A stretch of 64,000 nucleotides of DNA from Archangium violaceum (GTDB lineage: Bacteria; Myxococcota; Myxococcia; Myxococcales; Myxococcaceae). The stretch lies in contig NZ_CP069338.1 in assembly GCF_016859125.1 (NCBI RefSeq), forward strand, positions 5,519,501-5,583,500, read 5' to 3'. Made by a program: the position numbers and the translations under genes. This document shows positions 8,240-17,106 of the stretch, piece after piece (the stretch's first letter is position 1; each line of letters starts with the position of its first letter). The notes beneath the pieces are model-generated. The model worked only from the letters and a program-made list of their open reading frames with translations, had not been told where the DNA came from and did not search any database.

Positions 8240-9139
8240 ATGGCTGATGAACTCGTCAGTGGATTGTTGAAGGAAACCGACCTGCGCGTGGTGCTCGTCA
8301 CCGCCACGGAGCTCGCCCGGAAGGCGCGCGAGCTGCACCGCTCCGCGACGGCCTCGGCCTCGCTCATGGCGCAGGGCCTCTCGGCGGGCGCCCTGCTCGC
8401 CTCCCTGCAGAAGAGCGACTCGCGGGTGAACCTCCAGCTCGAGTGCGACGGGCCGCTGCGGGGCCTCTTCGTGGACGCGGACACGGCGGGCGTGCTGCGC
8501 GGCTACGCCAAGAATCCCCTGGTGACGCACGTGGGCTCGGAGGGCGAGTACCACTGGCGTCCGGTGCTGGGGAACAAGGGCTACCTCTCCGTGCTGCGCG
8601 ACCTGGGCGGGGGCGAGTACTACCGCTCGGCGGTGGAGCTCGAGAGCTTCGAGCTGGCCGGGGACCTGGAGCGCTACTTCTCCATCTCCGACCAGCTGCC
8701 CACGCGCGTCTATCTCACCGTGTTGCCGACGCAGGCCAACGGCTCCGAGGAGCCGCTGGGCCTCGTGGCGGGCATGTTGCTGCAGCCGCTGCCCGACGGG
8801 GACCAGGACGCCTTCCGAGCGCTCGGCGACAGGCTGGCCCGGGACTTCGTACCCGCGGTGCGGGCGCATGCCGTCCATGGGACGACCGCGCTCCTCAAGG
8901 CGCTGGTGCCCCAGCCGGACCTGGAGGTGATGTCACGTTATCCGGTTTCCTTCACGTGCAGTTGCAGCAAGGACCGGGTGAAGCGGGCGCTGTTGTCCAT
9001 GGGCCGCGCGGAATTGGAGGACATCCTCGCCAAGGAAGGCCAGGCCGAGGCCGACTGCCACTTCTGCACCACGCATTACGTGGTCTCCGGGGAGGAGATC
9101 CGAGAAATCCTGAAGGGGATGGCCCAGGCCTCGAGCTGA
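8240..9139 (+). CDS. hslO: Hsp33 redox-regulated chaperonin
   Basis: A 299-residue Hsp33, a cytoplasmic holdase chaperone switched on by oxidative unfolding. The C-terminal zinc switch is complete: a C-x-C (TCSCSKDRV) and a C-x2-C (DCHFCTTHY) about 30 residues later. The N-terminal fold has the family phrases GLSAGALLASL, VNLQLECDGPLRGLFVDA and GYLSVLRDLGGGEYY. The start at 8240 (MADELVSGLL) fits the family N-terminus; an in-frame start 16 codons earlier is less likely. It begins a plus-strand run that continues through the phosphoribosyltransferase, selB and the two-component genes, and is divergent from sdhC. Confidence 0.95.
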   Translation: MADELVSGLLKETDLRVVLVTATELARKARELHRSATASASLMAQGLSAGALLASLQKSDSRVNLQLECDGPLRGLFVDADTAGVLRGYAKNPLVTHVGSEGEYHWRPVLGNKGYLSVLRDLGGGEYYRSAVELESFELAGDLERYFSISDQLPTRVYLTVLPTQANGSEEPLGLVAGMLLQPLPDGDQDAFRALGDRLARDFVPAVRAHAVHGTTALLKALVPQPDLEVMSRYPVSFTCSCSKDRVKRALLSMGRAELEDILAKEGQAEADCHFCTTHYVVSGEEIREILKGMAQASS

Positions 9140-9234
9140 ACAGGGGGCGGGCGAGCGGGTCCCCCCGGGAGTGGCGGTGGCGCGCCGCCCGGGGTATGAC
9201 GCGGCACCGCTACCCCAGACCTGGAGTCCTCGCC

Positions 9235-9906
9235 GTGGCCACGAAGCGGGCAACGCCCAAGGCACCGCCCACCAAGGCACCACCCAAGGGCGCGAAGGGA
9301 ACGCCCTCCCAGAAGAAGCAGGTGGAGAAGCTCGTCTCCATCCCATCGGACGTGGTGCTCGCGCCCCAGGTGGAGGCGCCGCGTCACCTCACCGGGCGTG
9401 ACCAGTCGCGCTCGAAGACGAGCATCCAGGAACTGTCCTGGGCGGAGTTCGACAGGGCGGTGCAGATGCTCGCGCGCACCATCAGCCTGTCCTACAAGCC
9501 CCAGGCCGTGGTGGGCGTGGCGCACGGGGGCGTGTTCGTGGGTGGGGCGCTGTCCAGCGCGCTCGGCTGCGACTTCTTTCCGGTACGCATCAGCCGCCGC
9601 AGCCGGGACAAGGGCGCGTCCAAGCCGAAGCTGACCGGGGAGATGCCGCGCGAGCTCAAGGGCAAGCGCGTGCTCATCGTGGATGACGTCGTCTCCAGCG
9701 GCGACACGCTGGAATTGGCCACCGCCCTGGCCCGGAAGGTGGGAGCCCGGGAGGTGAATACCGCGGCGCTGGTGGCCCGTCCGGGGGGCTTCGCCCCGAG
9801 CTTCTGCGCGCTGCCCACCGATGCCCTCGTCGTGTTCCCATGGGACTACGAAGCCGTCACCGAGGACGGGCGCTTCGACGTGGACCCGGACAAGGCGGGG
9901 GCCTAG
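9235..9906 (+). CDS. Phosphoribosyltransferase family protein
   Basis: A 223-residue protein with a type I PRTase fold in residues ~70-200. The PRPP-binding loop is VLIVDDVVSSGDTLE, preceded by AVVGVAHGGVFVGGAL. It is closest in general form to xanthine/guanine-type enzymes, but the nucleobase is not predictable by eye. The first ~40 residues are a Lys/Pro/Ala-rich basic tail (ATPKAPPTKAPPKG) that looks disordered. The GTG at 9235 has GGAG eight bases upstream; an ATG at 9196 in frame lacks a ribosome site. It lies between hslO (95 bp) and selB (22 bp), likely co-transcribed. Confidence 0.85.
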   Translation: MATKRATPKAPPTKAPPKGAKGTPSQKKQVEKLVSIPSDVVLAPQVEAPRHLTGRDQSRSKTSIQELSWAEFDRAVQMLARTISLSYKPQAVVGVAHGGVFVGGALSSALGCDFFPVRISRRSRDKGASKPKLTGEMPRELKGKRVLIVDDVVSSGDTLELATALARKVGAREVNTAALVARPGGFAPSFCALPTDALVVFPWDYEAVTEDGRFDVDPDKAGA

Positions 9907-9928
9907 TCGAGGGAGAACCGGGGGCGAG

Positions 9929-11845
9929 ATGATCATTGGTACCGCTGGGCACATCGATCACGGCAAGACGTCACTGGTCAAGGCGCTCACCGGTATCGAC
10001 ACCGACAGGCTGAAGGAGGAGAAGCGTCGGGGAATCACTCTGGAGCTGGGCTTCGCGCACCTGGCGCTCGATGACGGCACGGTGGCGGGCGTGGTGGACG
10101 TGCCCGGGCACGAGCGCTTCGTCAAGGCGATGGTGGCGGGCGCTGGCGGGGTGGACCTGGCGGTGCTGGTGGTGGCCGCGGACGAGGGCGTGATGCCCCA
10201 GACGCGCGAGCACCTGGACATCTGCCGGTTGCTCGGCGTGAAGGCCGGCGTCATCGCCCTCACCAAGTCGGACCTGCTGGCGGAGCTGGGCGCCGAGTGG
10301 CGCGCGCTGGTGGAAGCGGACCTGGCCACGCTGGTGGGCGGCACCTTCCTGGAGGGCGCGCCGGTGGTCCCCGTCTCCTCGAGGACGGGGGAGGGGCTGC
10401 CCCAGCTGCGCGCCGCGCTCACCCGGGCCGCCCAGGGGCTGCCCTCGCGTCCCTCCGAGGGTCCGGCCTTCCTTCCCGTGGACAGGGCCTTCACCATCAA
10501 GGGGTTCGGCACGGTGGTGACGGGCACGCTGCTGTCCGGCACGTTGGCGGTGGAGGACGCCGTCTCCCTGCTGCCGGGCCTGCCGGGTCCCTTGCGCGTG
10601 CGAGGGCTGCAGATGCATGGCGAGCCGGTGCCGAAGGTGGCGGCGGGCCAGCGCACCGCCGTGAACCTGACGGGAGTGGAGCCCGAGGCCATCGCGCGCG
10701 GCATGGTGCTGGTGAAGGCCGGCGAGGTGCCCGAGACGTCCATGCTGGACGTGGAGTTGAGCCTGCTGCCCGCGGCCGAGGAGTCGCTTCCCCGGCGCCG
10801 CAAGCTGCTGCTGCACCTGGGCACCGCGCAGGTGGAGTGCACGGTGGCGTTGTTGGATTTGGAGAAGCTGGAGCCGGGTGAGACGGCGCTCGCGCAGCTG
10901 CGTCTCTCCGCGCCGATGGCGGCGCTGCCGGGCCAGCGCTTCATCCTCCGGGGCTCGCGCGCGCTGCCGGGCCGTGGCGCCACGCTGGCCGGTGGGCGCG
11001 TGCTGTCCATCACCCCACCGCGCCGCCGCAAGGGAGGTGCCGAGGTGGTGGCCCCTCTGCTGGAGGCGGGCCCGGAGGGGCAGGTGGCGTGGTTGCTGCG
11101 CCAGGCGGGCTACCGCGGTCTCACGCAACAGGAGCTCTTCGCCCGCTCGGCGCTGGTGCCCCGGGTGCTCTCCCGGGCGCTGGAGTTGCTCGGCGCGCGG
11201 GGCTCGGTGCTGCTGGTGGACCGGGAGCGGCGCCTCTACCTGTCGGGCGAGGTGTTCGAGGGGCTGCGGGCGCGTGCCCTGGCGCTGCTCGCGGCCTTCC
11301 ACGAGCGCGAGCCGCTGCGGGAGGGCCTGTCGCGGGAGGAGCTGCGCCAGCGTCTTTCCAGCGAGCTGGACGCGCGCGTCTTCGCCCGGGTGGTGCAGTC
11401 GCTGACGGACGGAGGGAAGGTGGAGGTGGAGAAGGAGGTGGTTCGCCTCAAGGGGCGTGGCCGCACGCTGTCGCTGGACGAGGACGCGGCGCGCACCCGG
11501 CTGGTGGCGGATCTCTCCGCGGCGGGGCTCGCGCCTCCCACCCTCAACGAGCTGGCCGAGCGGCTGCGGTTGCCGGCCACCCGGGTGCAGGAGTTGCTCA
11601 AGGTGGCGGTGGCGGAGGGCAGGGTGGTCCGGGTGAGCGAGGAGCTCTTCTTCGACGTGGGGGCGCTGGCCGGGCTGAAGGAGCGGCTGGTTGCCCACCT
11701 TCGCGAGAAGAAGGAGATTTCCACCCAGGCCTTCAAGGAAATGGTCGGGCAGAGCCGGAAGTTCGTCATTCCCCTCTCGGAGTACTTCGACCGCGAGAAG
11801 GTGACGCTGCGGGTCGGAGAGAAGCGGGTGCTGCGGCGCGCATGA
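9929..11845 (+). CDS. selB: Selenocysteine-specific translation elongation factor
   Basis: A 638-residue SelB, the GTPase that brings Sec-tRNA(Sec) to UGA codons with the help of a SECIS RNA element. The GTPase motifs are GHIDHGKTS (residues 7-15), DVPGHE and TKSD. Domains II-III of EF-Tu type follow. From ~residue 380 the protein has four winged-helix units (e.g. [37 protein letters not shown]), which bind SECIS. Length is normal for bacterial SelB. Its presence implies selenoprotein synthesis, but no selA, selC or selD is seen in the window. Its TGA overlaps the ATG of the histidine kinase, so the two are translationally coupled. Confidence 0.95.
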   Translation: MIIGTAGHIDHGKTSLVKALTGIDTDRLKEEKRRGITLELGFAHLALDDGTVAGVVDVPGHERFVKAMVAGAGGVDLAVLVVAADEGVMPQTREHLDICRLLGVKAGVIALTKSDLLAELGAEWRALVEADLATLVGGTFLEGAPVVPVSSRTGEGLPQLRAALTRAAQGLPSRPSEGPAFLPVDRAFTIKGFGTVVTGTLLSGTLAVEDAVSLLPGLPGPLRVRGLQMHGEPVPKVAAGQRTAVNLTGVEPEAIARGMVLVKAGEVPETSMLDVELSLLPAAEESLPRRRKLLLHLGTAQVECTVALLDLEKLEPGETALAQLRLSAPMAALPGQRFILRGSRALPGRGATLAGGRVLSITPPRRRKGGAEVVAPLLEAGPEGQVAWLLRQAGYRGLTQQELFARSALVPRVLSRALELLGARGSVLLVDRERRLYLSGEVFEGLRARALALLAAFHEREPLREGLSREELRQRLSSELDARVFARVVQSLTDGGKVEVEKEVVRLKGRGRTLSLDEDAARTRLVADLSAAGLAPPTLNELAERLRLPATRVQELLKVAVAEGRVVRVSEELFFDVGALAGLKERLVAHLREKKEISTQAFKEMVGQSRKFVIPLSEYFDREKVTLRVGEKRVLRRA

Positions 11846-14349
11846 TGACGAAGCGTTACAGCGAGTCGGCCCTGCGGGCCCTCGTCGAGTCCTTCGGTAA
11901 CCCCATGTACGTGGCCCACGAGGGCCGGGTGCGTGTGGCGAACGAGGCCTACCTGGAGATGCTGGGGCTGGGTCGGGAGCAGGTGGAGGGCCGCTTCTTC
12001 CTGGACTTCGTTCGTCCGGAGGACCGGGCGCGCTTCGAGGTGCGCTACCGCCAACGCCAGGAGGGGACGCTGAAGGAGACGGGCCCCCAGCGCTACCTGC
12101 TGCCTCGGGTGGGCGGGGGGATGCTCGAGGTGGCGACCTACGTGCAGGAGGTGGAGCTGGAGGAGCGTGGCCGGGCCCAGCTCATCAACCTCCTGGTGCT
12201 GGGCGAGCGTCCGGCGGAGCTGGGGGTGGCCGAGCGCCTGGTGGAGACGTCCGCGGAGCTCGTCGCGGCGCGCTCGGAGGATGCGGTGCGGCGGGTGGCG
12301 CTGGCGGGCCTCGCGGGCGCCGGGCTCTCCGCGCGCTTCCTGGCGCGCGACGGGGAGCGTTTCATCGACCGGGACGGAGCGCCACCGCCGGAAGACGGGG
12401 AGCTGGGGCTGCGGGCGCTGTCCGAGGGCCGGCCCGTCTTCGGCGCCGTCCAGGGCCTGTCCACGCCCGTCTACCTCCCGTTGGGCACCACGCTGTCGGA
12501 GGTGCTGTGGGTGTCCGGGCCGGGGCTGTCTCCCTCGTACGGCTCGGTGCTGTCGCTCTTCGCCAAGGTGGTGGGAGCCGCCCTCACCGACGCGCGGCTG
12601 CTGGCGGACGTGGAGCGGGGCCGGTGGGAGATGGTGGCCGTGGCCGAGGCGGCGCGCTTCGTCGCCCAGCCGGAGCCTCCCTCTCCCGAGGACTTCCTCT
12701 CGCGTCTGGCCTCGTTGCTCGGCGCGGAGGCCGTGCTGCTGTACGCGCCCGAGTCGCCCGAGGGGGAGCTGGTCCTCACGGCGCAGGTGGGCCTGGACGG
12801 CGCGCTGAAGGACGTGCTCGCCGCGCAGCGGGGCGGCCTGTCGCCGTCCGTGATGGCGGCCCGGGGCGCGGTGCTCTCCAACGAGGCCGAGGAGCGCGCG
12901 CTGTTGGAGGCCACGGGCGGGCGCCTGGGCTGTGGCGTGGCGATCCGCCTGACGCATGGGGGCCATCCGCGAGGGTTCCTCCAGGTGCTGCGTCCGCCGG
13001 GGCGTCCCTTCGTCGGGGCGGACCTGCGGCTGCTGGGCACGTTGTCCGAGTTGCTGATGACGCTGTTGGATCAGCGGCGCCTGCGCATCGAGTCCGCCCG
13101 GCAGCTCTCCGACACGCGCCTGCTGTTGGACCTGGCCCGCACCACCACCGCCACGCTGGAGGTGGCCAGCATCCTGGACGTGGCCTCGGACTTCCTCGTC
13201 AAGCTGCTGGATGTCTCCAACTGCTTCATCCTGCTGCACGACGAGCACGCGGGCGTCCTGCGCGGCGCCGCCGCCTCCGTCACCCACCGCGACTTCTTCC
13301 GCGGCGTGGTGATTCCGGTGGACGATCCCATCAGCATCGCCGCGCGCGTGGCCCGCGAGCGACGGCCCGTCGCCATTCCGGACCTGTCGAAGGTCGCGGA
13401 GATGCAGGACCGGGAGCTCGTCCGCCGCTTCGAGGAAAAGGCCCTGCTGGGCCTGCCGCTCACCTCGCGCGAGGAGCTCATCGGCGTGGTGCTGCTGGAC
13501 GACACCCGCCGGCCGCGCGCCTTCACCCCCGCCTTCGTCGAGCTGGCCGAGGCCACGTGTGGGCAGATTGCCCTGGCCATCGCCAACGCCCGCCTCTACG
13601 AGTCGCTCTGGGCCTCCTACGCGGAGCTGGCCGCGGCCCGCGCGGAGATGGTCAAGCGCGAGCGCCTGGCCGCGCTCGGCGAGCTGTCCGCCATCGTCGC
13701 CCACGAGGTGCGCAATCCCCTGGGCGTCATCTTCAACGCGGTGGCCTCGCTGCGCCGCATGCTCAAGCCCGACGGCGACGCGGCCATGCTGCTGGACATC
13801 CTCGCGGAGGAGAGTGACCGGCTCAACCGCATGGTGGGGGATCTGCTGGACTACACCCGCCCGCGCGAACCCATTCTGCAGCATGAGGACGTGCCCCGCG
13901 TGCTGCAGGACGCGGTGGATGCCGCGCAGGCCCAGCAGGGCGGCACCCTCCGTATCTCCCTGTCCGCCGAGGTGGAGCCGGACCTGCCCCGCGTGCCGTT
14001 GGACCGACGCCTCATCCGCCAGGCGCTCGTCAACGTGCTGGTCAACTCCATCCAGGCCATGCCACAGGGCGGGGTGGTGCAGGTGCGCGCCCGCCGCGAG
14101 GCCCAGGGGAGCAGGGACGTGCTGCGCATCGACGTGGCGGACCAGGGCTGCGGCATCCCCACCGAGCTCGTGCACCGGGTCTTCGAGCCCTTCTTCACCA
14201 CCAAGGCCCAGGGCACGGGCCTGGGCCTCGCCGTGGTCAAGCGCATCATCGAGGAGCACCACGGGGAGATGACCCTGGAGAGTGCTCCGGGCCGTGGCAC
14301 CACCTTCACCTTCCGTCTACCCCTCACCCAGCCGACGAGTCTGCCGTGA
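11842..14349 (+). CDS. PAS-GAF-GAF sensor histidine kinase, PxrK-like
   Basis: An 835-residue soluble histidine kinase with no membrane segment. A PAS domain spans ~10-110 (MYVAHEGRVRVANEAYLEML). Two GAF-like regions follow (~120-415 in part, and ~420-590, clearest around LLLDLARTTTATLEVASILD). The HisKA dimerisation helix has H621 in IVAHEVRNPLG, and the HATPase domain has NVLVNSIQAM (N box), DQGCGIP (G1), FFTTKAQGTGLGLAV (G2/F) and GRGTTFTF. It starts at an ATG overlapping the selB stop and its own TGA overlaps the GTG of the NtrC-type regulator, so the pair is co-transcribed. Placed directly upstream of Pxr-type sRNA genes, it occupies the position reported for PxrK of Myxococcus xanthus; orthology is inferred from context. 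Confidence 0.85.
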   Translation: MMTKRYSESALRALVESFGNPMYVAHEGRVRVANEAYLEMLGLGREQVEGRFFLDFVRPEDRARFEVRYRQRQEGTLKETGPQRYLLPRVGGGMLEVATYVQEVELEERGRAQLINLLVLGERPAELGVAERLVETSAELVAARSEDAVRRVALAGLAGAGLSARFLARDGERFIDRDGAPPPEDGELGLRALSEGRPVFGAVQGLSTPVYLPLGTTLSEVLWVSGPGLSPSYGSVLSLFAKVVGAALTDARLLADVERGRWEMVAVAEAARFVAQPEPPSPEDFLSRLASLLGAEAVLLYAPESPEGELVLTAQVGLDGALKDVLAAQRGGLSPSVMAARGAVLSNEAEERALLEATGGRLGCGVAIRLTHGGHPRGFLQVLRPPGRPFVGADLRLLGTLSELLMTLLDQRRLRIESARQLSDTRLLLDLARTTTATLEVASILDVASDFLVKLLDVSNCFILLHDEHAGVLRGAAASVTHRDFFRGVVIPVDDPISIAARVARERRPVAIPDLSKVAEMQDRELVRRFEEKALLGLPLTSREELIGVVLLDDTRRPRAFTPAFVELAEATCGQIALAIANARLYESLWASYAELAAARAEMVKRERLAALGELSAIVAHEVRNPLGVIFNAVASLRRMLKPDGDAAMLLDILAEESDRLNRMVGDLLDYTRPREPILQHEDVPRVLQDAVDAAQAQQGGTLRISLSAEVEPDLPRVPLDRRLIRQALVNVLVNSIQAMPQGGVVQVRARREAQGSRDVLRIDVADQGCGIPTELVHRVFEPFFTTKAQGTGLGLAVVKRIIEEHHGEMTLESAPGRGTTFTFRLPLTQPTSLP

Positions 14350-15782
14350 ACGACGCATCCACTCCTCTCCCTCGCGGTCGCATCCTGGTCGTGGACGACC
14401 AGCGCAACATGCGAGCCACCACGGCGCTCCTCCTGCGTTCCGAGGGCTACTCCGTGTCCGAGTCCGCCAATGGCGAGGAAGCGCTCACGACCCTATCGGG
14501 CGGCGGCGTGGACCTGATGTTGACGGACCTGAAGATGGAGCCCATGGACGGGCTCACGCTCCTCAAGAAGGCCCTGGAGGTGGCGCCTCGCCTGCAGGTC
14601 ATCATGATGACGGCCTTCGGCTCCATCGAGAGCGCGGTGGAGGCCATGCGCCAGGGGGCGTTCGACTACGTCACCAAGCCCTTCAAGGAGGGCGAGCTGC
14701 GCTACCGGGTGGAGCGCGCGCTGGAGCGGGCCCGGCTGCAGGCGACGGTGGACATGCTCGCCGGCGAATTCAACGAGCGCCACGGCCTGAGCGCGCTGGT
14801 GGGTGGCAGTCCGGCCATGCGCGAGCTGACGTCGCGCCTGGTGCGCGTGGCGCAGAGCGACGCCACGGTGCTGGTGCAGGGCGAGAGCGGTACGGGCAAG
14901 GAGCTCGTCGCCCGCGCGGTGCACGCGCACAGCCGGCGCAAGGACAAGGCCTTCGTCCCCGTCAACTGCGCCGCCATCTCCGAGACGCTGCTGGAGAGCG
15001 AGCTGTTCGGCCACGCCAAGGGCGCCTTCACCGGCGCGGTGCGGGCCCGCCGCGGTCTCGTCGAGGAGGCGGACGGCGGCACCCTCTTCATCGACGAGGT
15101 GACGGAGACGACGCCCGCCTTCCAGTCCAAGCTGCTGCGCACGCTCCAGGACGGCGAGGTGCGGCGCGTGGGTGAGTCCACTCCCGTGAAGGTGGATGTG
15201 CGAATCGTCGCCGCCACCAACCGGGACATCGAGCTGGAGGTGCAGGAGAAGCGCTTCCGGCAGGATCTGTACTACCGGCTCAACGTGGTGACGTTGCGCG
15301 TGCCGCCCCTGCGCGAGCGCCTGGAGGACGTGCCGGCCCTGGCCAAGCACTTCCTCGAGCGCGCCAACGCGCGCAGCCCGAATCCCAAGCGCCTGTCGGC
15401 GGCGGCGGTGGAGCACCTGATGGGCTACAGCTTCCCCGGCAACGTGCGCGAGCTGGAGAACCTGGTGGAGCAGGCGGCGGCCCTGGCCGAGGGCGAGGAG
15501 CTGTTGCCCGAGGACTTCCCCCTGCGCCCCAGCGCTCGCGTGGCGGCCAGTGGCTCCCTGGGGGCTCCACCCGCTCCCTCCAACACCGACACCAGCACGC
15601 AGATACCCACACTGGCCGAAGCGGTGGAGGAGGCCGAGCGTCGGGCGATTGCCCAGGCCCTGGAGCGGCACGGCATGGACCTGGGCCGCGTCGCCGAGGA
15701 GCTGGGCGTTTCCTCGACCACGCTGTGGCGGAAGATGAAGCGTCTCAACCTCCGTCCGCTCGGGGGCGAGCACCGGGACTGA
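14346..15782 (+). CDS. NtrC-family sigma-54 response regulator, PxrR-like
   Basis: A 478-residue regulator with three domains. The receiver (1-~125) has acidic D17/D18, phospho-acceptor D61 (LMLTDLKM), T and K111 (VTKPF). The AAA+ domain (~148-385) has Walker A GESGTGKE (179-186), the sigma-54-contacting GAFTGA loop (226-231), Walker B GGTLFIDEV and the R-finger region. A Fis-type helix-turn-helix ends the protein (AQALERHGMDLGRVAEELGV, ~435-466). The GTG start overlaps the kinase stop. It should bind palindromes upstream of -24/-12 promoters, and five such arrangements lie directly downstream. It therefore very probably activates the sRNA array behind it, as PxrR does for pxr in M. xanthus. 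The name is an inference from context. Confidence 0.88.
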   Translation: MNDASTPLPRGRILVVDDQRNMRATTALLLRSEGYSVSESANGEEALTTLSGGGVDLMLTDLKMEPMDGLTLLKKALEVAPRLQVIMMTAFGSIESAVEAMRQGAFDYVTKPFKEGELRYRVERALERARLQATVDMLAGEFNERHGLSALVGGSPAMRELTSRLVRVAQSDATVLVQGESGTGKELVARAVHAHSRRKDKAFVPVNCAAISETLLESELFGHAKGAFTGAVRARRGLVEEADGGTLFIDEVTETTPAFQSKLLRTLQDGEVRRVGESTPVKVDVRIVAATNRDIELEVQEKRFRQDLYYRLNVVTLRVPPLRERLEDVPALAKHFLERANARSPNPKRLSAAAVEHLMGYSFPGNVRELENLVEQAAALAEGEELLPEDFPLRPSARVAASGSLGAPPAPSNTDTSTQIPTLAEAVEEAERRAIAQALERHGMDLGRVAEELGVSSTTLWRKMKRLNLRPLGGEHRD

Positions 15783-15879
15783 GGTTGTACGGGGGCTGTC
15801 GATTGAGGAACACCCCGCCAGGAATGCAATGTGGATTCAGCCGTGAAAAGCAGAAGCGCCTGAAATGATTGCGGATTTT

Positions 15880-16002
15880 CACATCTGCAAGGAGATTGCA
15901 GGGCTGCAATGCACGGATGAGCGGCCCCCGGGGGCACCCGAATGCTAAGTGCCTGAATTTACTGCTCTCTGAGACTCGTGGCGCGGTGGCATGGGGAGTG
16001 CT
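15880..16002 (+). promoter_or_regulatory. Activator site and sigma-54 promoter of sRNA copy A
   Basis: The -24/-12 element TGGCATGGGGAGTGCT lies at 15987-16002, with GG (15988-89) and GC (16000-01) exactly 10 bp apart. About 75-105 bp upstream is a degenerate activator pair: CACATCTGCAAG (15880-15891) and CTGCAATGCA (15904-15913). Predicted transcription start is ~16013. Confidence 0.75.
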
Positions 16003-16012
16003 AAGGCTTACA

Positions 16013-16137
16013 CCCGGAGCGCATCGACGTGGCGATGAAGGCGGTTCCCCCCCACCCCTTCAGCGCCTCCGGTGAGCTTAATTTAGAAGAACCCGCGGCC
16101 CGGTCCCTTCCTGAGGGTACCGGGCCGCCTTCTTTTT
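16013..16137 (+). ncRNA. Pxr-like small RNA, copy A
   Basis: The predicted RNA is ~125 nt, from 12 bp after the -12 GC to the T-run of its terminator. It has a 5' segment CGGAGCGCATCGACGTGG, a stem-loop (TGAAGG with CCTTCA) whose loop carries GGTTCCCCCCCACC (16043-16056), a short linker, and a rho-independent terminator. It is the most diverged of the five copies: both the 5' segment and the linker differ from B-E, but the C-rich loop is identical. It is the copy next to the NtrC-type gene, so it may be the ancestral one. Identification as Pxr-like rests on gene context, size, sigma-54 control and shape; no alignment was run. Confidence 0.72.
16095..16137 (+). terminator. Terminator of sRNA copy A
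   Basis: GCGGCCCGG (16095 on) pairs with CCGGGCCGC, and inner CCCT with AGGG, then CTTCTTTTT. It is a strong rho-independent terminator and forms the third stem of the RNA. Confidence 0.85.
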
Positions 16138-16184
16138 GGGCCCTGGGTTTCGCCAGCTTCCGCTGTGGCTGGAGAATGCGGCGG

Positions 16185-16310
16185 TTTGCAGATCTGCAAG
16201 CGGATTTCAATGCTGCAATGCAGGGCTGAAACCGTGAGGAGGGCGCCGGGAGCCAAGTGCCCGGAAACACGAGGCAATTGGGGCGAGGGTGGGCTGGCAT
16301 GGCGAGTGCT
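16185..16310 (+). promoter_or_regulatory. Activator site and sigma-54 promoter of sRNA copy B
   Basis: TGGCATGGCGAGTGCT at 16295-16310 has GG (16296-97) and GC (16308-09) 10 bp apart. Upstream are the perfect palindrome TTGCAGATCTGCAA (16186-16199) and CTGCAATGCAG (16213-16223), a likely pair of activator sites 70-110 bp from the promoter. Predicted start ~16321. Confidence 0.78.
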
Positions 16311-16320
16311 AAAGCATGGA

Positions 16321-16445
16321 GTCGGAGCACGTCGAAGTGAGGCTGAAGGAGGTTCCCCCCCACCGCCTTCAGCACTTCCGGTGAGCTTCCTGAGAAGAAC
16401 CCGAGGCCCGGTCCCCTTTCTGAGGGTACCGGGCTTCCTTCTTTT
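16321..16445 (+). ncRNA. Pxr-like small RNA, copy B
   Basis: The predicted RNA is ~125 nt. It starts near GTCGGAGCACGTCGAAGTGA, forms the stem GCTGAAGG-GG / CC-CCTTCAGC (one A/G mismatch) around the invariant loop GGTTCCCCCCCACC, then has the linker CACTTCCGGTGAGC and a terminator at 16403-16445 (GAGGCCCGGT pairing with ACCGGGCTTC). Its sequence is repeated without a difference that I can see as copy D, 613 bp downstream. A 164-residue reading frame crosses this unit, but it has no family character and breaks the RNA logic. Confidence 0.72.
16403..16445 (+). terminator. Terminator of sRNA copy B
   Basis: GAGGCCCGGT pairs with ACCGGGCTTC (one G-U), with inner CCC/GGG, followed by CTTCTTTT. 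Confidence 0.8.
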
Positions 16446-16493
16446 CGGGCCCTGGGCTCCGCTGGCTTCCGGTAGGGCTGGAGAATGCGGCGG

Positions 16494-16629
16494 TTTGCAG
16501 ATCTGCAAGGGGATTTCAGGGCTGCAATGCAGGGCTGAAAGCAGCCAGGTCCGTTGGACGTGGCCAGCGCGCCAGGTGCTTGAAATCACGGCACTTTCAG
16601 GGGCAGGCCGGGCTGGCATGGCGGGTGCT
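16494..16629 (+). promoter_or_regulatory. Activator site and sigma-54 promoter of sRNA copy C
   Basis: TGGCATGGCGGGTGCT at 16614-16629 has GG (16615-16) and GC (16627-28) 10 bp apart. The palindrome TTGCAGATCTGCAA lies at 16495-16508 and CTGCAATGCAG at 16522-16532, 80-120 bp upstream. Predicted start ~16640. Confidence 0.78.
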
Positions 16630-16639
16630 AAAGGATGGT

Positions 16640-16763
16640 CTCGGAGCACGTCGAAGTGAGGCTGAAGAAGGTTCCCCCCCACCTTCTTCAGCACTTCCGG
16701 TGGGCTTTTGAGAAGACCTGCGGCCCGGTGTCCTTCCTGAGGATGCCGGGCCGCCTTCTTTTT
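16640..16763 (+). ncRNA. Pxr-like small RNA, copy C
   Basis: The predicted RNA is ~124 nt. The 5' part is CTCGGAGCACGTCGAAGTGA. The main hairpin is a perfect 11-bp stem, GCTGAAGAAGG with CCTTCTTCAGC, enclosing the C-rich loop. The linker is CACTTCCGGTGGGC and the terminator 16720-16763. Compared with copy B, both stem arms change together (AGGAGG to AGAAGG on one side, CCGCCTT to CCTTCTT on the other), so pairing is kept. That covariation supports a folded RNA rather than coding DNA. It is identical to copy E. Confidence 0.75.
16720..16763 (+). terminator. Terminator of sRNA copy C
   Basis: GCGGCCCGG pairs with CCGGGCCGC, and inner TCCT with AGGA, followed by CTTCTTTTT. Confidence 0.85.
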
Positions 16764-16787
16764 GGGCCCCGGGCTTCGCGCTCGCCT

Positions 16788-16923
16788 CTTCAGATCTGCA
16801 AGCGGATTTCAATGCTGCAATGCAGGGCTGAAACCGTGAAGAGGGCCCCGGGAGGGCCCCGGGAGCCAGGTGCCCGGAAACACGAGGCAATTGGGGCGAG
16901 GGTGGGCTGGCATGGCGAGTGCT
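16788..16923 (+). promoter_or_regulatory. Activator site and sigma-54 promoter of sRNA copy D
   Basis: TGGCATGGCGAGTGCT at 16908-16923 has GG (16909-10) and GC (16921-22) 10 bp apart. The upstream palindrome is damaged: its left arm reads CTTCAG instead of TTTGCAG (16788-16802), while CTGCAATGCAG at 16815-16825 is intact. This is where the duplication junction falls, so copy D may respond less well to the activator. Confidence 0.72.
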
Positions 16924-16933
16924 AAAGCATGGA

Positions 16934-17058
16934 GTCGGAGCACGTCGAAGTGAGGCTGAAGGAGGTTCCCCCCCACCGCCTTCAGCACTTCCGGTGAGCT
17001 TCCTGAGAAGAACCCGAGGCCCGGTCCCCTTTCTGAGGGTACCGGGCTTCCTTCTTTT
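16934..17058 (+). ncRNA. Pxr-like small RNA, copy D
   Basis: The predicted RNA is ~125 nt, and I can see no difference from copy B within the transcribed part. Its upstream region differs by the altered palindrome arm and an 11-bp local duplication (GGGCCCCGGGA repeated near 16843-16863). The terminator is at 17016-17058. Because the RNA equals copy B, any separate role would have to come from dosage or promoter strength. Confidence 0.72.
17016..17058 (+). terminator. Terminator of sRNA copy D
   Basis: Same sequence as the copy B terminator: GAGGCCCGGT with ACCGGGCTTC, then CTTCTTTT. Confidence 0.8.
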
Positions 17059-17106
17059 CGGGCCCTGGGCTCCGCTGGCTTCCGGTAGGGCTGGAGAATG
17101 CGGCGG

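Noticed and set aside
9929-11845. Search near selB for a tRNA-Sec gene or SECIS-bearing gene
   Set aside because: I found no tRNA-like cloverleaf and no gene with an in-frame TGA likely to be read as selenocysteine.
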